From positions 1,178,001 through 1,242,000 of the forward strand of contig CATNNA010000008.1 in NCBI GenBank assembly GCA_950106755.1: DNA of 64,000 nt. The letters run 5' to 3'. The notes under the pieces are model-generated. The model was not told the DNA's origin. It saw only the letters and a program-made list of their open reading frames with translations, and did no database searches. Source of the stretch: Climacium dendroides (lineage: Eukaryota; Streptophyta; Bryopsida; Hypnales; Climaciaceae). Numbering within the stretch: the first letter of the stretch is position 1; every line of letters starts with the position of its first letter. Positions 24,146-36,553 of this stretch are shown piece after piece. The position numbers were made by a program, and so were the translations under genes.

Positions 24146-25605
24146 TTGCAACAGTTGGGTTTGTCAAGTTTTCTTGCTTTCATTTTCCTACGTGCAATGT
24201 CTATGAGGTTTGAAATGATGGAGGCCGTCAAAGTGCAAGGCAAACCGAATTCAATCTTGTTGAATTTGTCACGCATTGCCTTCACATTTTCTCCTCCAAT
24301 TACCATGTTGCAACAACAAAGGGATGGCTTGGAGCATTGGCAACTTCTACATTGCTTGGCTTTCATATTTGTACGACCAATGTGCATGAGATTTGAAGTT
24401 TGGGCAACAAAATACAAGGCAATGTGACTATCTCTATTTGAAATTCTCGCGCATTCCCTTTGAATTAAGACCATACAATAAGTTGTTACAAATAGTTTGA
24501 AAGTGATATCTTGCAACAGTTGGGTTTGTCAACTTTTCTTGCTTTCATTTTCCTACGTGCAATGTCTATGAGGTTTGAAATGATGGAGGCCCTCAAAGTG
24601 CAAGGCAAGCCTAATTCAATTTTGTTGAATTTGTCACGCATTGCCTTCACATTTTCTCCTGGAATGACCATGTTGCAACAAGAAAAGGATGGCTTGGAGC
24701 ATTGGCAACTTCCACATTGCTTGGATTCCATATTTGTACGACCAATGTGCATGAGATTTGAAGTTTGGGCGTCAAAATACAAGGCAATGTGACTATCTCT
24801 ATTTGAAATTCTCGCGCATTTCCTTCCAATTTAGACCATACAATAAGTTGTTACAAATAGTTTGAAAGTGATATCTTGCAACAGTTGGGTTTGTCAAGTT
24901 TTCTTGCTTTCATTTTCCTACGTGCAATGTCTATGAGGTTTGAAATGATGGAGGCCCTCAAAGTGCAAGGCAAGCCGAATTCAATCTTGTTGAATTTGTC
25001 ACGCATTGCCTTCACATTTTCTCCTCGAATTACCATGTTGCAACAACAAAGGGATGGCTTGGAGCATTGGCAACTTCTACATTGCTTGGCTTTCATATTT
25101 GTACGAGCAATGTGCATGAGATTTGAAGTTTGGGCAACAAAATACAAGGCAATGTGACTATCTCTATTTGAAATTCTCGCGCATTCCCTTCGAATTTAGA
25201 CCATACAATAAGTTGTTACAAATAGTTTGAAAGTGATATCTTGCAACAGTTGGGTTTGTCAAGTTTTCTTGCTTTCATTTTCCTACGTGCAATGTCTATG
25301 AGGTTTGAAATGATGGAGGCCCTCAAAGTGCAAGGCAAGCCGAATTCAATCTTGTTGAATTTGTCACGCATTGCCTTCACATTTTCTCCTCGAATTACCA
25401 TGTTGCAACAACAAAGGGATGGCTTGGAGCATTGGCACCTTCTACATTGCTTGGCTTTTATATTTGTACGAGCAATGTGCATGAGATTTGAAGTTTGGGC
25501 AACAAAATACAAGGCAATGTGACTATCTCTATTTGAAATTCTCGCGCATTCCCTTCGAATTAAGACCATACAATAAGTTGTTACAAATAGTTTGAAAGTG
25601 ATATC
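24146..25605 (+). repeat. 4-unit higher-order repeat, copy 2 (1460 bp)
   Basis: Units 67-70 repeat the unit order of 22686-24145 at 1460-bp spacing, including the GGCCGTC unit, the diverged unit and the TTTTATATTT unit. Differences include CAACTT and CTTCCACATTG in the diverged unit, and a new chimeric junction, CCCTTCGAATTTAG, near 25185-25198. Confidence 0.85.
24511..24875 (+). repeat. Most diverged satellite unit, copy 2
   Basis: It shares all the substitutions of the unit at 23051 and differs from it by CAACTT instead of CAAGTT and by CTTCCACATTG. It lies exactly 1460 bp downstream, so the two arose by segmental duplication and not by independent divergence. Confidence 0.9.
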
Positions 25606-25970
25606 TTGCAACAGTTGGGTTTGTCAAGTTTTCTTGCTTTCATTTTCCTACGTGCAATGTCTATGAGGTTTGAAATGATGGAGGCCCTCAAAGTGCAAGG
25701 TAAGCCGAATTCAATCTTGTTGAATTTGTCACGCATTGCCTTCACATTTTCTCCTCCAATTACCATGTTGCAACAACAAAGGGATGGCTTGGAGCATTGG
25801 CAACTTCTACATTGCTTGGCTTTCATATTTGTAGGAGCAATGTGCATGAGATTTGAAGTTTGGGCAACAAAATACAAGGCAATGTGACTATCTCTATTTG
25901 AAATTCTCGCGCATTCCCTTTGAATTAAGACCATACAATAAGTTGTTACAAATAGTTTGAAAGTGATATC

Positions 25971-28900
25971 TTGCAACAGTTGGGTTTGTCAAGTTTTCTT
26001 GCTTTCATTTTCCTACGTGCAATGTCTATGAGGTTTGAAATGATGGAGGCCGTCAAAGTGCAAGGCAAACCGAATTCAATCTTGTTGAATTTGTCACGCA
26101 TTGCCTTCACATTTTCTCCTCCAATTACCATGTTGCAACAACAAAGGGATGGCTTGGAGCATTGGCAACTTCTACATTGCTTGGCTTTCATATTTGTACG
26201 ACCAATGTGCATGAGATTTGAAGTTTGGGCAACAAAATACAAGGCAATGTGACTATCTCTATTTGAAATTCTCGCGCATTCCCTTTGAATTAAGACCATA
26301 CAATAAGTTGTTACAAATAGTTTGAAAGTGATATCTTGCAACAGTTGGGTTTGTCAAGTTTTCTTGCTTTCATTTTCCTACGTGCAATGTCTATGAGGTT
26401 TGAAATGATGGAGGCCCTCAAAGTGCAAGGCAAGCCGAATTCAATCTTGTTGAATTTGTCACGCATTGCCTTCACATTTTCTCCTCGAATTACCATGTTG
26501 CAACAACAAAGGGATGGCTTGGAGCATTGGCAACTTCTACATTGCTTGGCTTTCATATTTGTACGAGCAATGTGCATGAGATTTGAAGTTTGGGCAACAA
26601 AATACAAGGCAATGTGACTATGTCTATTTGAAATTCTCGCGCATTCCCTTCGAATTAAGACCATACAATAAGTTGTTACAAATAGTTTGAAAGTGATATC
26701 TTGCAACAGTTGGGTTTGTCAAGTTTTCTTGCTTTCATTTTCCTACGTGCAATGTCTATGAGGTTTGAAATGATGGAGGCCCTCAAAGTGCAAGGCAAGC
26801 CGAATTCAATCTTGTTGAATTTGTCACGCATTGCCTTCACATTTTCTCCTCCAATTACCATGTTGCAACAACAAAGGGATGGCTTGGAGCATTGGCAACT
26901 TCTACATTGCTTGGCTTTCATATTTGTACGAGCAATGTGCATGAGATTTGAAGTTTGGGCAACAAAATACAAGGCAATGTGACTATGTCTATTTGAAATT
27001 CTCGCGCATTCCCTTCGAATTAAGACCATACAATAAGTTGTTACAAATAGTTTGAAAGTGATATCTTGCAACAGTTGGGTTTGTCAAGTTTTCTTGCTTT
27101 CATTTTCCTACGTGCAATGTCTATGAGGTTTGAAATGATGGAGGCCGTCAAAGTGCAAGGCAAACCGAATTCAATCTTGTTGAATTTGTCACGCATTGCC
27201 TTCACATTTTCTCCTCCAATTACCATGTTGCAACAACAAAGGGATGGCTTGGAGCATTGGCAACTTCTACATTGCTTGGCTTTCATATTTGTACGACCAA
27301 TGTGCATGAGATTTGAAGTTTGGGCAACAAAATACAAGGCAATGTGACTATCTCTATTTGAAATTCTCGCGCATTCCCTTTGAATTAAGACCATACAATA
27401 AGTTGTTACAAATAGTTTGAAAGTGATATCTTGCAACAGTTGGGTTTGTCAAGTTTTCTTGCTTTCATTTTCCTACGTGCAATGTCTATGAGGTTTGAAA
27501 TGATGGAGGCCCTCAAAGTGCAAGGCAAGCCGAATTCAATCTTGTTGAATTTGTCACGCATTGCCTTCACATTTTCTCCTCGAATTACCATGTTGCAACA
27601 ACAAAGGGATGGCTTGGAGCATTGGCAACTTCTACATTGCTTGGCTTTCATATTTGTACGAGCAATGTGCATGAGATTTGAAGTTTGGGCAACAAAATAC
27701 AAGGCAATGTGACTATGTCTATTTGAAATTCTCGCGCATTCCCTTCGAATTAAGACCATACAATAAGTTGTTACAAATAGTTTGAAAGTGATATCTTGCA
27801 ACAGTTGGGTTTGTCAAGTTTTCTTGCTTTCATTTTCCTACGTGCAATGTCTATGAGGTTTGAAATGATGGAGGCCCTCAAAGTGCAAGGCAAGCCGAAT
27901 TCAATCTTGTTGAATTTGTCACGCATTGCCTTCACATTTTCTCCTCCAATTACCATGTTGCAACAACAAAGGGATGGCTTGGAGCATTGGCAACTTCTAC
28001 ATTGCTTGGCTTTCATATTTGTACGAGCAATGTGCATGAGATTTGAAGTTTGGGCAACAAAATACAAGGCAATGTGACTATGTCTATTTGAAATTCTCGC
28101 GCATTCCCTTCGAATTAAGACCATACAATAAGTTGTTACAAATAGTTTGAAAGTGATATCTTGCAACAGTTGGGTTTGTCAAGTTTTCTTGCTTTCATTT
28201 TCCTACGTGCAATGTCTATGAGGTTTGAAATGATGGAGGCCGTCAAAGTGCAAGGCAAACCGAATTCAATCTTGTTGAATTTGTCACGCATTGCCTTCAC
28301 ATTTTCTCCTCCAATTACCATGTTGCAACAACAAAGGGATGGCTTGGAGCATTGGCAACTTCTACATTGCTTGGCTTTCATATTTGTACGACCAATGTGC
28401 ATGAGATTTGAAGTTTGGGCAACAAAATACAAGGCAATGTGACTATCTCTATTTGAAATTCTCGCGCATTCCCTTTGAATTAAGACCATACAATAAGTTG
28501 TTACAAATAGTTTGAAAGTGATATCTTGCAACAGTTGGGTTTGTCAAGTTTTCTTGCTTTCATTTTCCTACGTGCAATGTCTATGAGGTTTGAAATGATG
28601 GAGGCCCTCAAAGTGCAAGGCAAGCCGAATTCAATCTTGTTGAATTTGTCACGCATTGCCTTCACATTTTCTCCTCGAATTACCATGTTGCAACAACAAA
28701 GGGATGGCTTGGAGCATTGGCACCTTCTACATTGCTTGGCTTTCATATTTGTACGAGCAATGTGCATGAGATTTGAAGTTTGGGCAACAAAATACAAGGC
28801 AATGTGACTATGTCTATTTGAAATTCTCGCGCATTCCCTTCGAATTAAGACCATACAATAAGTTGTTACAAATAGTTTGAAAGTGATATCTTGCAACAGT

Positions 28901-29255
28901 TGGGTTTGTCAAGTTTTCTTGCTTTCATTTTCCTACGTGCAATGTCTATGAGGTTTGAAATGATGGAGGCCCTCAAAGTGCAAGGCAAGCCGAATTCAAT
29001 CTTGTTGAATTTGTCACGCATTGCCTTCACATTTTCTCCTCCAATTACCATGTTGCAACAACAAAGGGATGGCTTGGAGCATTGGCAACTTCTACATTGC
29101 TTGGCTTTCATATTTGTACGAGCAATGTGCATGAGATTTGAAGTTTGGGCAACAAAATACAAGGCAATGTGACTATGTCTATTTGAAATTCTCGCGCATT
29201 CCCTTCGAATTAAGACCATACAATAAGTTGTTACAAATAGTTTGAAAGTGATATC
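25971..29255 (+). repeat. 3-unit higher-order repeat, three copies of 1095 bp
   Basis: The copies are 25971-27065, 27066-28160 and 28161-29255. Each holds a GGCCGTC / GTACGACC unit with a TTTGAATT junction, then a CTCGAATT unit and a CTCCAATT unit, the last two both with ACTATGTCT. The only difference I saw in the tracked markers is GGCACC in place of GGCAAC in the second unit of copy 3 (unit 28526). This near identity points to a recent triplication. Confidence 0.88.
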
Positions 29256-30715
29256 TTGCAACAGTTGGGTTTGTCAAGTTTTCTTGCTTTCATTTTCCTA
29301 CGTGCAATGTCTATGAGGTTTGAAATGATGGAGGCCCTCAAAGTGCAAGGCAAGCCGAATTCAATCTTGTTGAATTTGTCACGCATTGCCTTCACATTTT
29401 CTCCTCCAATTACCATGTTGCAACAACAAAGGGATGGCTTGGAGCATTGGCAACTTCTACATTGCTTGGCTTTCATATTTGTACGAGCAATGTGCATGAG
29501 ATTTGAAGTTTGGGCAACAAAATACAAGGCAATGTGACTATCTCTATTTGAAATTCTCGCGCATTCCCTTCGAATTAAGACCATACAATAAGTTGTTACA
29601 AATAGTTTGAAAGTGATATCTTGCAACAGTTGGGTTTGTCAAGTTTTCTTGCTTTCATTTTCCTACGTGCAATGTCTATGAGGTTTGAAATGATGGAGGC
29701 CCTCAAAGTGCAAGGTAAGCCGAATTCAATCTTGTTGAATTTGTCACGCATTGCCTTCACATTTTCTCCTCGAATTACCATGTTGCAACAACAAAGGGAT
29801 GGCTTGGAGCATTGGCAACTTCTACATTGCTTGGCTTTCATATTTGTACGACCAATGTGCATGAGATTTGAAGTTTGGGCAACAAAATACAAGGCAATGT
29901 GACTATCTCTATTTGAAATTCTCGCGCATTCCCTTCGAATTAAGACCATACAATAAGTTGTTACAAATAGTTTGAAAGTGATATCTTGCAACAGTTGGGT
30001 TTGTCAAGTTTTCTTGCTTTCATTTTCCTACGTGCAATGTCTATGAGGTTTGAAATGATGGAGGCCCTCAAAGTGCAAGGCAAGCCGAATTCAATCTTGT
30101 TGAATTTGTCACGCATTGCCTTCACATTTTCTCCTCCAATTACCATGTTGCAACAACAAAGGGATGGCTTGGAGCATTGGCAACTTCTACATTGCTTGGC
30201 TTTCATATTTGTAGGAGCAATGTGCATGAGATTTGAAGTTTGGGCAACAAAATACAAGGCAATGTGACTATCTCTATTTGAAATTCTCGCGCATTCCCTT
30301 CGAATTAAGACCATACAATAAGTTGTTACAAATAGTTTGAAAGTGATATCTTGCAACAGTTGGGTTTGTCAACTTTTCTTGCTTTCATTTTCCTACGTGC
30401 AATGTCTATGAGGTTTGAAATGATGGAGGCCCTCAAAGTGCAAGGTAAGCCGAATTCAATCTTGTTGAATTTGTCACGCATTGCCTTCACATTTTCTCCT
30501 CCAATTACCATGTTGCAACAACAAAGGGATGGCTTGGAGCATTGGCAACTTCTACATTGCTTGGCTTTCATATTTGTAGGAGCAATGTGCATGAGATTTG
30601 AAGTTTGGGCAACAAAATACAAGGCAATGTGACTATCTCTATTTGAAATTCTCGCGCATTCCCTTCGAATTAAGACCATACAATAAGTTGTTACAAATAG
30701 TTTGAAAGTGATATC

Positions 30716-32540
30716 TTGCAACAGTTGGGTTTGTCAACTTTTCTTGCTTTCATTTTCCTACGTGCAATGTCTATGAGGTTTGAAATGATGGAGGCCCTCA
30801 AAGTGCAACGCAAGCCGAATTCAATCTTGTTGAATTTGTCACGCATTGCCTTCACATTTTCTCCTCGAATTACCATGTTGCAACAACAAAGGGATGGCTT
30901 GGAGCATTGGCAACTTCTACATTGCTTGGCTTTCATATTTGTACGAGCAATGTGCATGAGATTTGAAGTTTGGGCAACAAAATACAAGGCAATGTGACTA
31001 TCTCTATTTGAAATTCTCGCGCATTCCCTTTGAATTAAGACCATACAATAAGTTGTTACAAATAGTTTGAAAGTGATATCTTGCAACAGTTGGGTTTGTC
31101 AAGTTTTCTTGCTTTCATTTTCCTACGTGCAATGTCTATGAGGTTTGAAATGATGGAGGCCCTCAAAGTGCAAGGCAAGCCGAATTCAATCTTGTTGAAT
31201 TTGTCACGCATTGCCTTCACATTTTCTCCTCGAATTACCATGTTGCAACAACAAAGGGATGGCTTGGAGCATTGGCAACTTCTACATTGCTTGGCTTTCA
31301 TATTTGTACGAGCAATGTGCATGAGATTTGAAGTTTGGGCAACAAAATACAAGGCAATGTGACTATCTCTATTTGAAATTCTCGCGCATTCCCTTTGAAT
31401 TAAGACCATACAATAAGTTGTTACAAATAGTTTGAAAGTGATATCTTGCAACAGTTGGGTTTGTCAAGTTTTCTTGCTTTCATTTTCCTACGTGCAATGT
31501 CTATGAGGTTTGAAATGATGGAGGCCCTCAAAGTGCAACGCAAGCCGAATTCAATCTTGTTGAATTTGTCACGCATTGCCTTCACATTTTCTCCTCGAAT
31601 TACCATGTTGCAACAACAAAGGGATGGCTTGGAGCATTGGCAACTTCTACATTGCTTGGCTTTCATATTTGTAGGAGCAATGTGCATGAGATTTGAAGTT
31701 TGGGCAACAAAATACAAGGCAATGTGACTATCTCTATTTGAAATTCTCGCGCATTCCCTTCGAATTAAGACCATACAATAAGTTGTTACAAATAGTTTGA
31801 AAGTGATATCTTGCAACAGTTGGGTTTGTCAAGTTTTCTTGCTTTCATTTTCCTACGTGCAATGTCTATGAGGTTTGAAATGATGGAGGCCCTCAAAGTG
31901 CAACGCAAGCCGAATTCAATCTTGTTGAATTTGTCACGCATTGCCTTCACATTTTCTCCTCCAATTACCATGTTGCAACAACAAAGGGATGGCTTGGAGC
32001 ATTGGCAACTTCTACATTGCTTGGCTTTCATATTTGTAGGAGCAATGTGCATGAGATTTGAAGTTTGGGCAACAAAATACAAGGCAATGTGACTATCTCT
32101 ATTTGAAATTCTCGCGCATTCCCTTCGAATTAAGACCATACAATAAGTTGTTACAAATAGTTTGAAAGTGATATCTTGCAACAGTTGGGTTTGTCAAGTT
32201 TTCTTGCTTTCATTTTCCTACGTGCAATGTCTATGAGGTTTGAAATGATGGAGGCCCTCAAAGTGCAACGCAAGCCGAATTCAATCTTGTTGAATTTGTC
32301 ACGCATTGCCTTCACATTTTCTCCTCCAATTACCATGTTGCAACAACAAAGGGATGGCTTGGAGCATTGGCAACTTCTACATTGCTTGGCTTTCATATTT
32401 GTAGGAGCAATGTGCATGAGATTTGAAGTTTGGGCAACAAAATACAAGGCAATGTGACTATCTCTATTTGAAATTCTCGCGCATTCCCTTCGAATTAAGA
32501 CCATACAATAAGTTGTTACAAATAGTTTGAAAGTGATATC
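30716..32540 (+). repeat. Local GTGCAACGCAAG subfamily
   Basis: Units starting at 30716, 31446, 31811 and 32176 carry GCAACGCAAG instead of GCAAGGCAAG; the unit at 31081 between them does not. Three of the four also carry GTAGGAGC. The allele is not seen elsewhere in the window, so it marks a young local spread across about 1.8 kb. Confidence 0.85.
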
Positions 32541-32905
32541 TTGCAACAGTTGGGTTTGTCAACTTTTCTTGCTTTCATTTTCCTACGTGCAATGTCTATG
32601 AGGTTTGAAATGATGGAGGCCCTCAAAGTGCAAGGTAAGCCGAATTCAATCTTGTTGAATTTGTCACGCATTGCCTTCACATTTTCTCCTCCAATTACCA
32701 TGTTGCAACAACAAAGGGATGGCTTGGAGCATTGGCAACTTCTACATTGCTTGGCTTTTATATTTGTACGACCAATGTGCATGAGATTTGAAGTTTGGGC
32801 AACAAAATACAAGGCAATGTGACTATCTCTATTTGAAATTCTCGCGCATTCCCTTGGAATTAAGACCATACAATAAGTTGTTACAAATAGTTTGAAAGTG
32901 ATATC

Positions 32906-33270
32906 TTGCAACAGTTGGGTTTGTCAAGTTTTCTTGCTTTCATTTTCCTACGTGCAATGTCTATGAGGTTTGAAATGATGGAGGCCCTCAAAGTGCAAGG
33001 CAAGCCGAATTCAATCTTGTTGAATTTGTGACGCATTGCCTTCACATTTTCTCCTCCAATTACCATGTTGCAACAACAAAGGGATGGCTTGGAGCATTGG
33101 CAACTTCTACATTGCTTGGCTTTCATATTTGTAGGAGCAATGTGCATGAGATTTGAAGTTTGGGCAACAAAATACAAGGCAATGTGACTATCTCTATTTG
33201 AAATTCTCGCGCATTCCCTTTGAATTAAGACCATACAATAAGTTGTTACAAATAGTTTGAAAGTGATATC
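32906..33270 (+). repeat. Satellite unit with private TTTGTGACG change
   Basis: At 33030 the usual C of TTTGTCACG is G. This puts a TGA stop into the short plus-strand reading frame that is otherwise open in each unit. The unit is otherwise normal and flanked by ordinary units, which fits with the frame not being used. Confidence 0.85.
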
Positions 33271-34000
33271 TTGCAACAGTTGGGTTTGTCAAGTTTTCTT
33301 GCTTTCATTTTCCTACGTGCAATGTCTATGAGGTTTGAAATGATGGAGGCCCTCAAAGTGCAAGGTAAGCCGAATTCAATCTTGTTGAATTTGTCACGCA
33401 TTGCCTTCACATTTTCTCCTCCAATTACCATGTTGCAACAACAAAGGGATGGCTTGGAGCATTGGCACCTTCTACATTGCTTGGCTTTCATATTTGTACG
33501 AGCAATGTGCATGAGATTTGAAGTTTGGGCAACAAAATACAAGGCAATGTGACTATCTCTATTTGAAATTCTCGCGCATTCCCTTGGAATTAAGACCATA
33601 CAATAAGTTGTTACAAATAGTTTGAAAGTGATATCTTGCAACAGTTGGGTTTGTCAAGTTTTCTTGCTTTCATTTTCCTACGTGCAATGTCTATGAGGTT
33701 TGAAATGATGGAGGCCCTCAAAGTGCAAGGTAAGCCGAATTCAATCTTGTTGAATTTGTCACGCATTGCCTTCACATTTTCTCCTCGAATTACCATGTTG
33801 CAACAACAAAGGGATGGCTTGGAGCATTGGCAACTTCTACATTGCTTGGCTTTCATATTTGTACGAGCAATGTGCATGAGATTTGAAGTTTGGGCAACAA
33901 AATACAAGGCAATGTGACTATCTCTATTTGAAATTCTCGCGCATTTCCTTCCAATTTAGACCATACAATAAGTTGTTACAAATAGTTTGAAAGTGATATC

Positions 34001-34364
34001 TTGCAACAGTTGGGTTTGTCAACTTTTCTTGCTTTCATTTTCCTACGTGCAATGTCTATGAGGTTTGAAATGATGGAGGCCCTCAAAGTGCAAGGTAAGC
34101 CGAATTCAATCTTGTTGAATTTGTCACGCATTGCCTTCACATTTCTCCTCCAATTACCATGTTGCAACAACAAAGGGATGGCTTGGAGCATTGGCACCTT
34201 CTACATTGCTTGGCTTTCATATTTGTACGAGCAATGTGCATGAGATTTGAAGTTTGGGCAACAAAATACAAGGCAATGTGACTATCTCTATTTGAAAATC
34301 TCGCGCATTCCCTTTGAATTAAGACCATACAATAAGTTGTTACAAATAGTTTGAAAGTGATATC
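34001..34364 (+). repeat. 364-bp unit with one-base deletion
   Basis: TTCACATTTCTCC replaces TTCACATTTTCTCC near 34141, a loss of one T from a short T run. The unit also has CAACTT, GGTAAGCC and CTCCAATT, and a private GAAAATCTCG near its end. Confidence 0.92.
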
Positions 34365-36189
34365 TTGCAACAGTTGGGTTTGTCAAGTTTTCTTGCTTTC
34401 ATTTTCCTACGTGCAATGTCTATGAGGTTTGAAATGATGGAGGCCCTCAAAGTGCAAGGCAAGCCGAATTCAATCTTGTTGAATTTGTCACGCATTGCCT
34501 TCACATTTTCTCCTCCAATTACCATGTTGCAACAACAAAGGGATGGCTTGGAGCATTGGCACCTTCTACATTGCCTCGCTTTCATATTTGTACGAGCAAT
34601 GTGCATGAGATTTGAAGTTTGGGCAACAAAATACAAGGCAATGTGACTATGTCTATTTGAAATTCTCGCGCATTCCCTTCGAATTAAGACCATACAATAA
34701 GTTGTTACAAATAGTTTGAAAGTGATATCTTGCAACAGTTGGGTTTGTCAACTTTTCTTGCTTTCATTTTCCTACGTGCAATGTCTATGAGGTTTGAAAT
34801 GATGGAGGCCCTCAAAGTGCAAGGCAAGCCGAATTCAATCTTGTTGAATTTGTCACGCATTGCCTTCACATTTTCTCCTCGAATTACCATGTTGCAACAA
34901 CAAAGGGATGGCTTGGAGCATTGGCAATTTCTACATTGCTTGGCTTTCATATTTGTACGAGCAATGTGCATGAGATTTGAAGTTTGGGCAACAAAATACA
35001 AGGCAATGTGACTATCTCTATTTGAAATTCTCGCGCATTCCCTTCGAATTTAGACCATACAATAAGTTGTTACAAATAGTTTGAAAGTGATATCTTGCAA
35101 CAGTTGGGTTTGTCAAGTTTTCTTGCTTTCATTTTCCTACGTGCAATGTCTATGAGGTTTGAAATGATGGAGGCCCTCAAAGTGCAAGGCAAGCCGAATT
35201 CAATCTTGTTGAATTTGTCACGCATTGCCTTCACATTTTCTCCTCGAATTACCATGTTGCAACAACAAAGGGATGGCTTGGAGCATTGGCAACTTCTACA
35301 TTGCTTGGCTTTCATATTTGTACGAGCAATGTGCATGAGATTTGAAGTTTGGGCAACAAAATACAAGGCAATGTGACTATCTCTATTTGAAATTCTCGCG
35401 CATTCCCTTCGAATTAAGACCATACAATAAGTTGTTACAAATAGTTTGAAAGTGATATCTTGCAACAGTTGGGTTTGTCAAGTTTTCTTGCTTTCATTTT
35501 CCTACGTGCAATGTCTATGAGGTTTGAAATGATGGAGGCCCTCAAAGTGCAAGGCAAGCCGAATTCAATCTTGTTGAATTTGTCACGCATTGCCTTCACA
35601 TTTTCTCCTCGAATTACCATGTTGCAACAACAAAGGGATGGCTTGGAGCATTGGCACCTTCTACATTGCCTCGCTTTCATATTTGTACGAGCAATGTGCA
35701 TGAGATTTGAAGTTTGGGCAACAAAATACAAGGCAATGTGACTATGTCTATTTGAAATTCTCGCGCATTCCCTTCGAATTAAGACCATACAATAAGTTGT
35801 TACAAATAGTTTGAAAGTGATATCTTGCAACAGTTGGGTTTGTCAAGTTTTCTTGCTTTCATTTTCCTACGTGCAATGTCTATGAGGTTTGAAATGATGG
35901 AGGCCCTCAAAGTGCAAGGCAAGCCGAATTCAATCTTGTTGAATTTGTCACGCATTGCCTTCACATTTTCTCCTCGAATTACCATGTTGCAACAACAAAG
36001 GGATGGCTTGGAGCATTGGCAACTTCTACATTGCTTGGCTTTCATATTTGTAGGAGCAATGTGCATGAGATTTGAAGTTTGGGCAACAAAATACAAGGCA
36101 ATGTGACTATCTCTATTTGAAATTCTCGCGCATTCCCTTCGAATTAAGACCATACAATAAGTTGTTACAAATAGTTTGAAAGTGATATC

Positions 36190-36553
36190 TTGCAACAGTT
36201 GGGTTTGTCAACTTTTCTTGCTTTCATTTTCCTACGTGCAATGTCTATGAGGTTTGAAATGATGGAGGCCCTCAAAGTGCAAGGTAAGCCGAATTCAATC
36301 TTGTTGAATTTGTCACGCATTGCCTTCACATTTCTCCTCCAATTACCATGTTGCAACAACAAAGGGATGGCTTGGAGCATTGGCAACTTCTACATTGCTT
36401 GGCTTTCATATTTGTACGAGCAATGTGCATGAGATTTGAAGTTTGGGCAACAAAATACAAGGCAATGTGACTATCTCTATTTGAAATTCTCGCGCATTCC
36501 CTTCGAATTTAGACCATACAATAAGTTGTTACAAATAGTTTGAAAGTGATATC
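36190..36553 (+). repeat. 364-bp unit with the same one-base deletion
   Basis: It has the same CACATTTCTCC allele as the unit at 34001, on the same CAACTT / GGTAAGCC / CTCCAATT background. The two are therefore related by duplication or conversion, although the unit ends differ. Confidence 0.92.
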
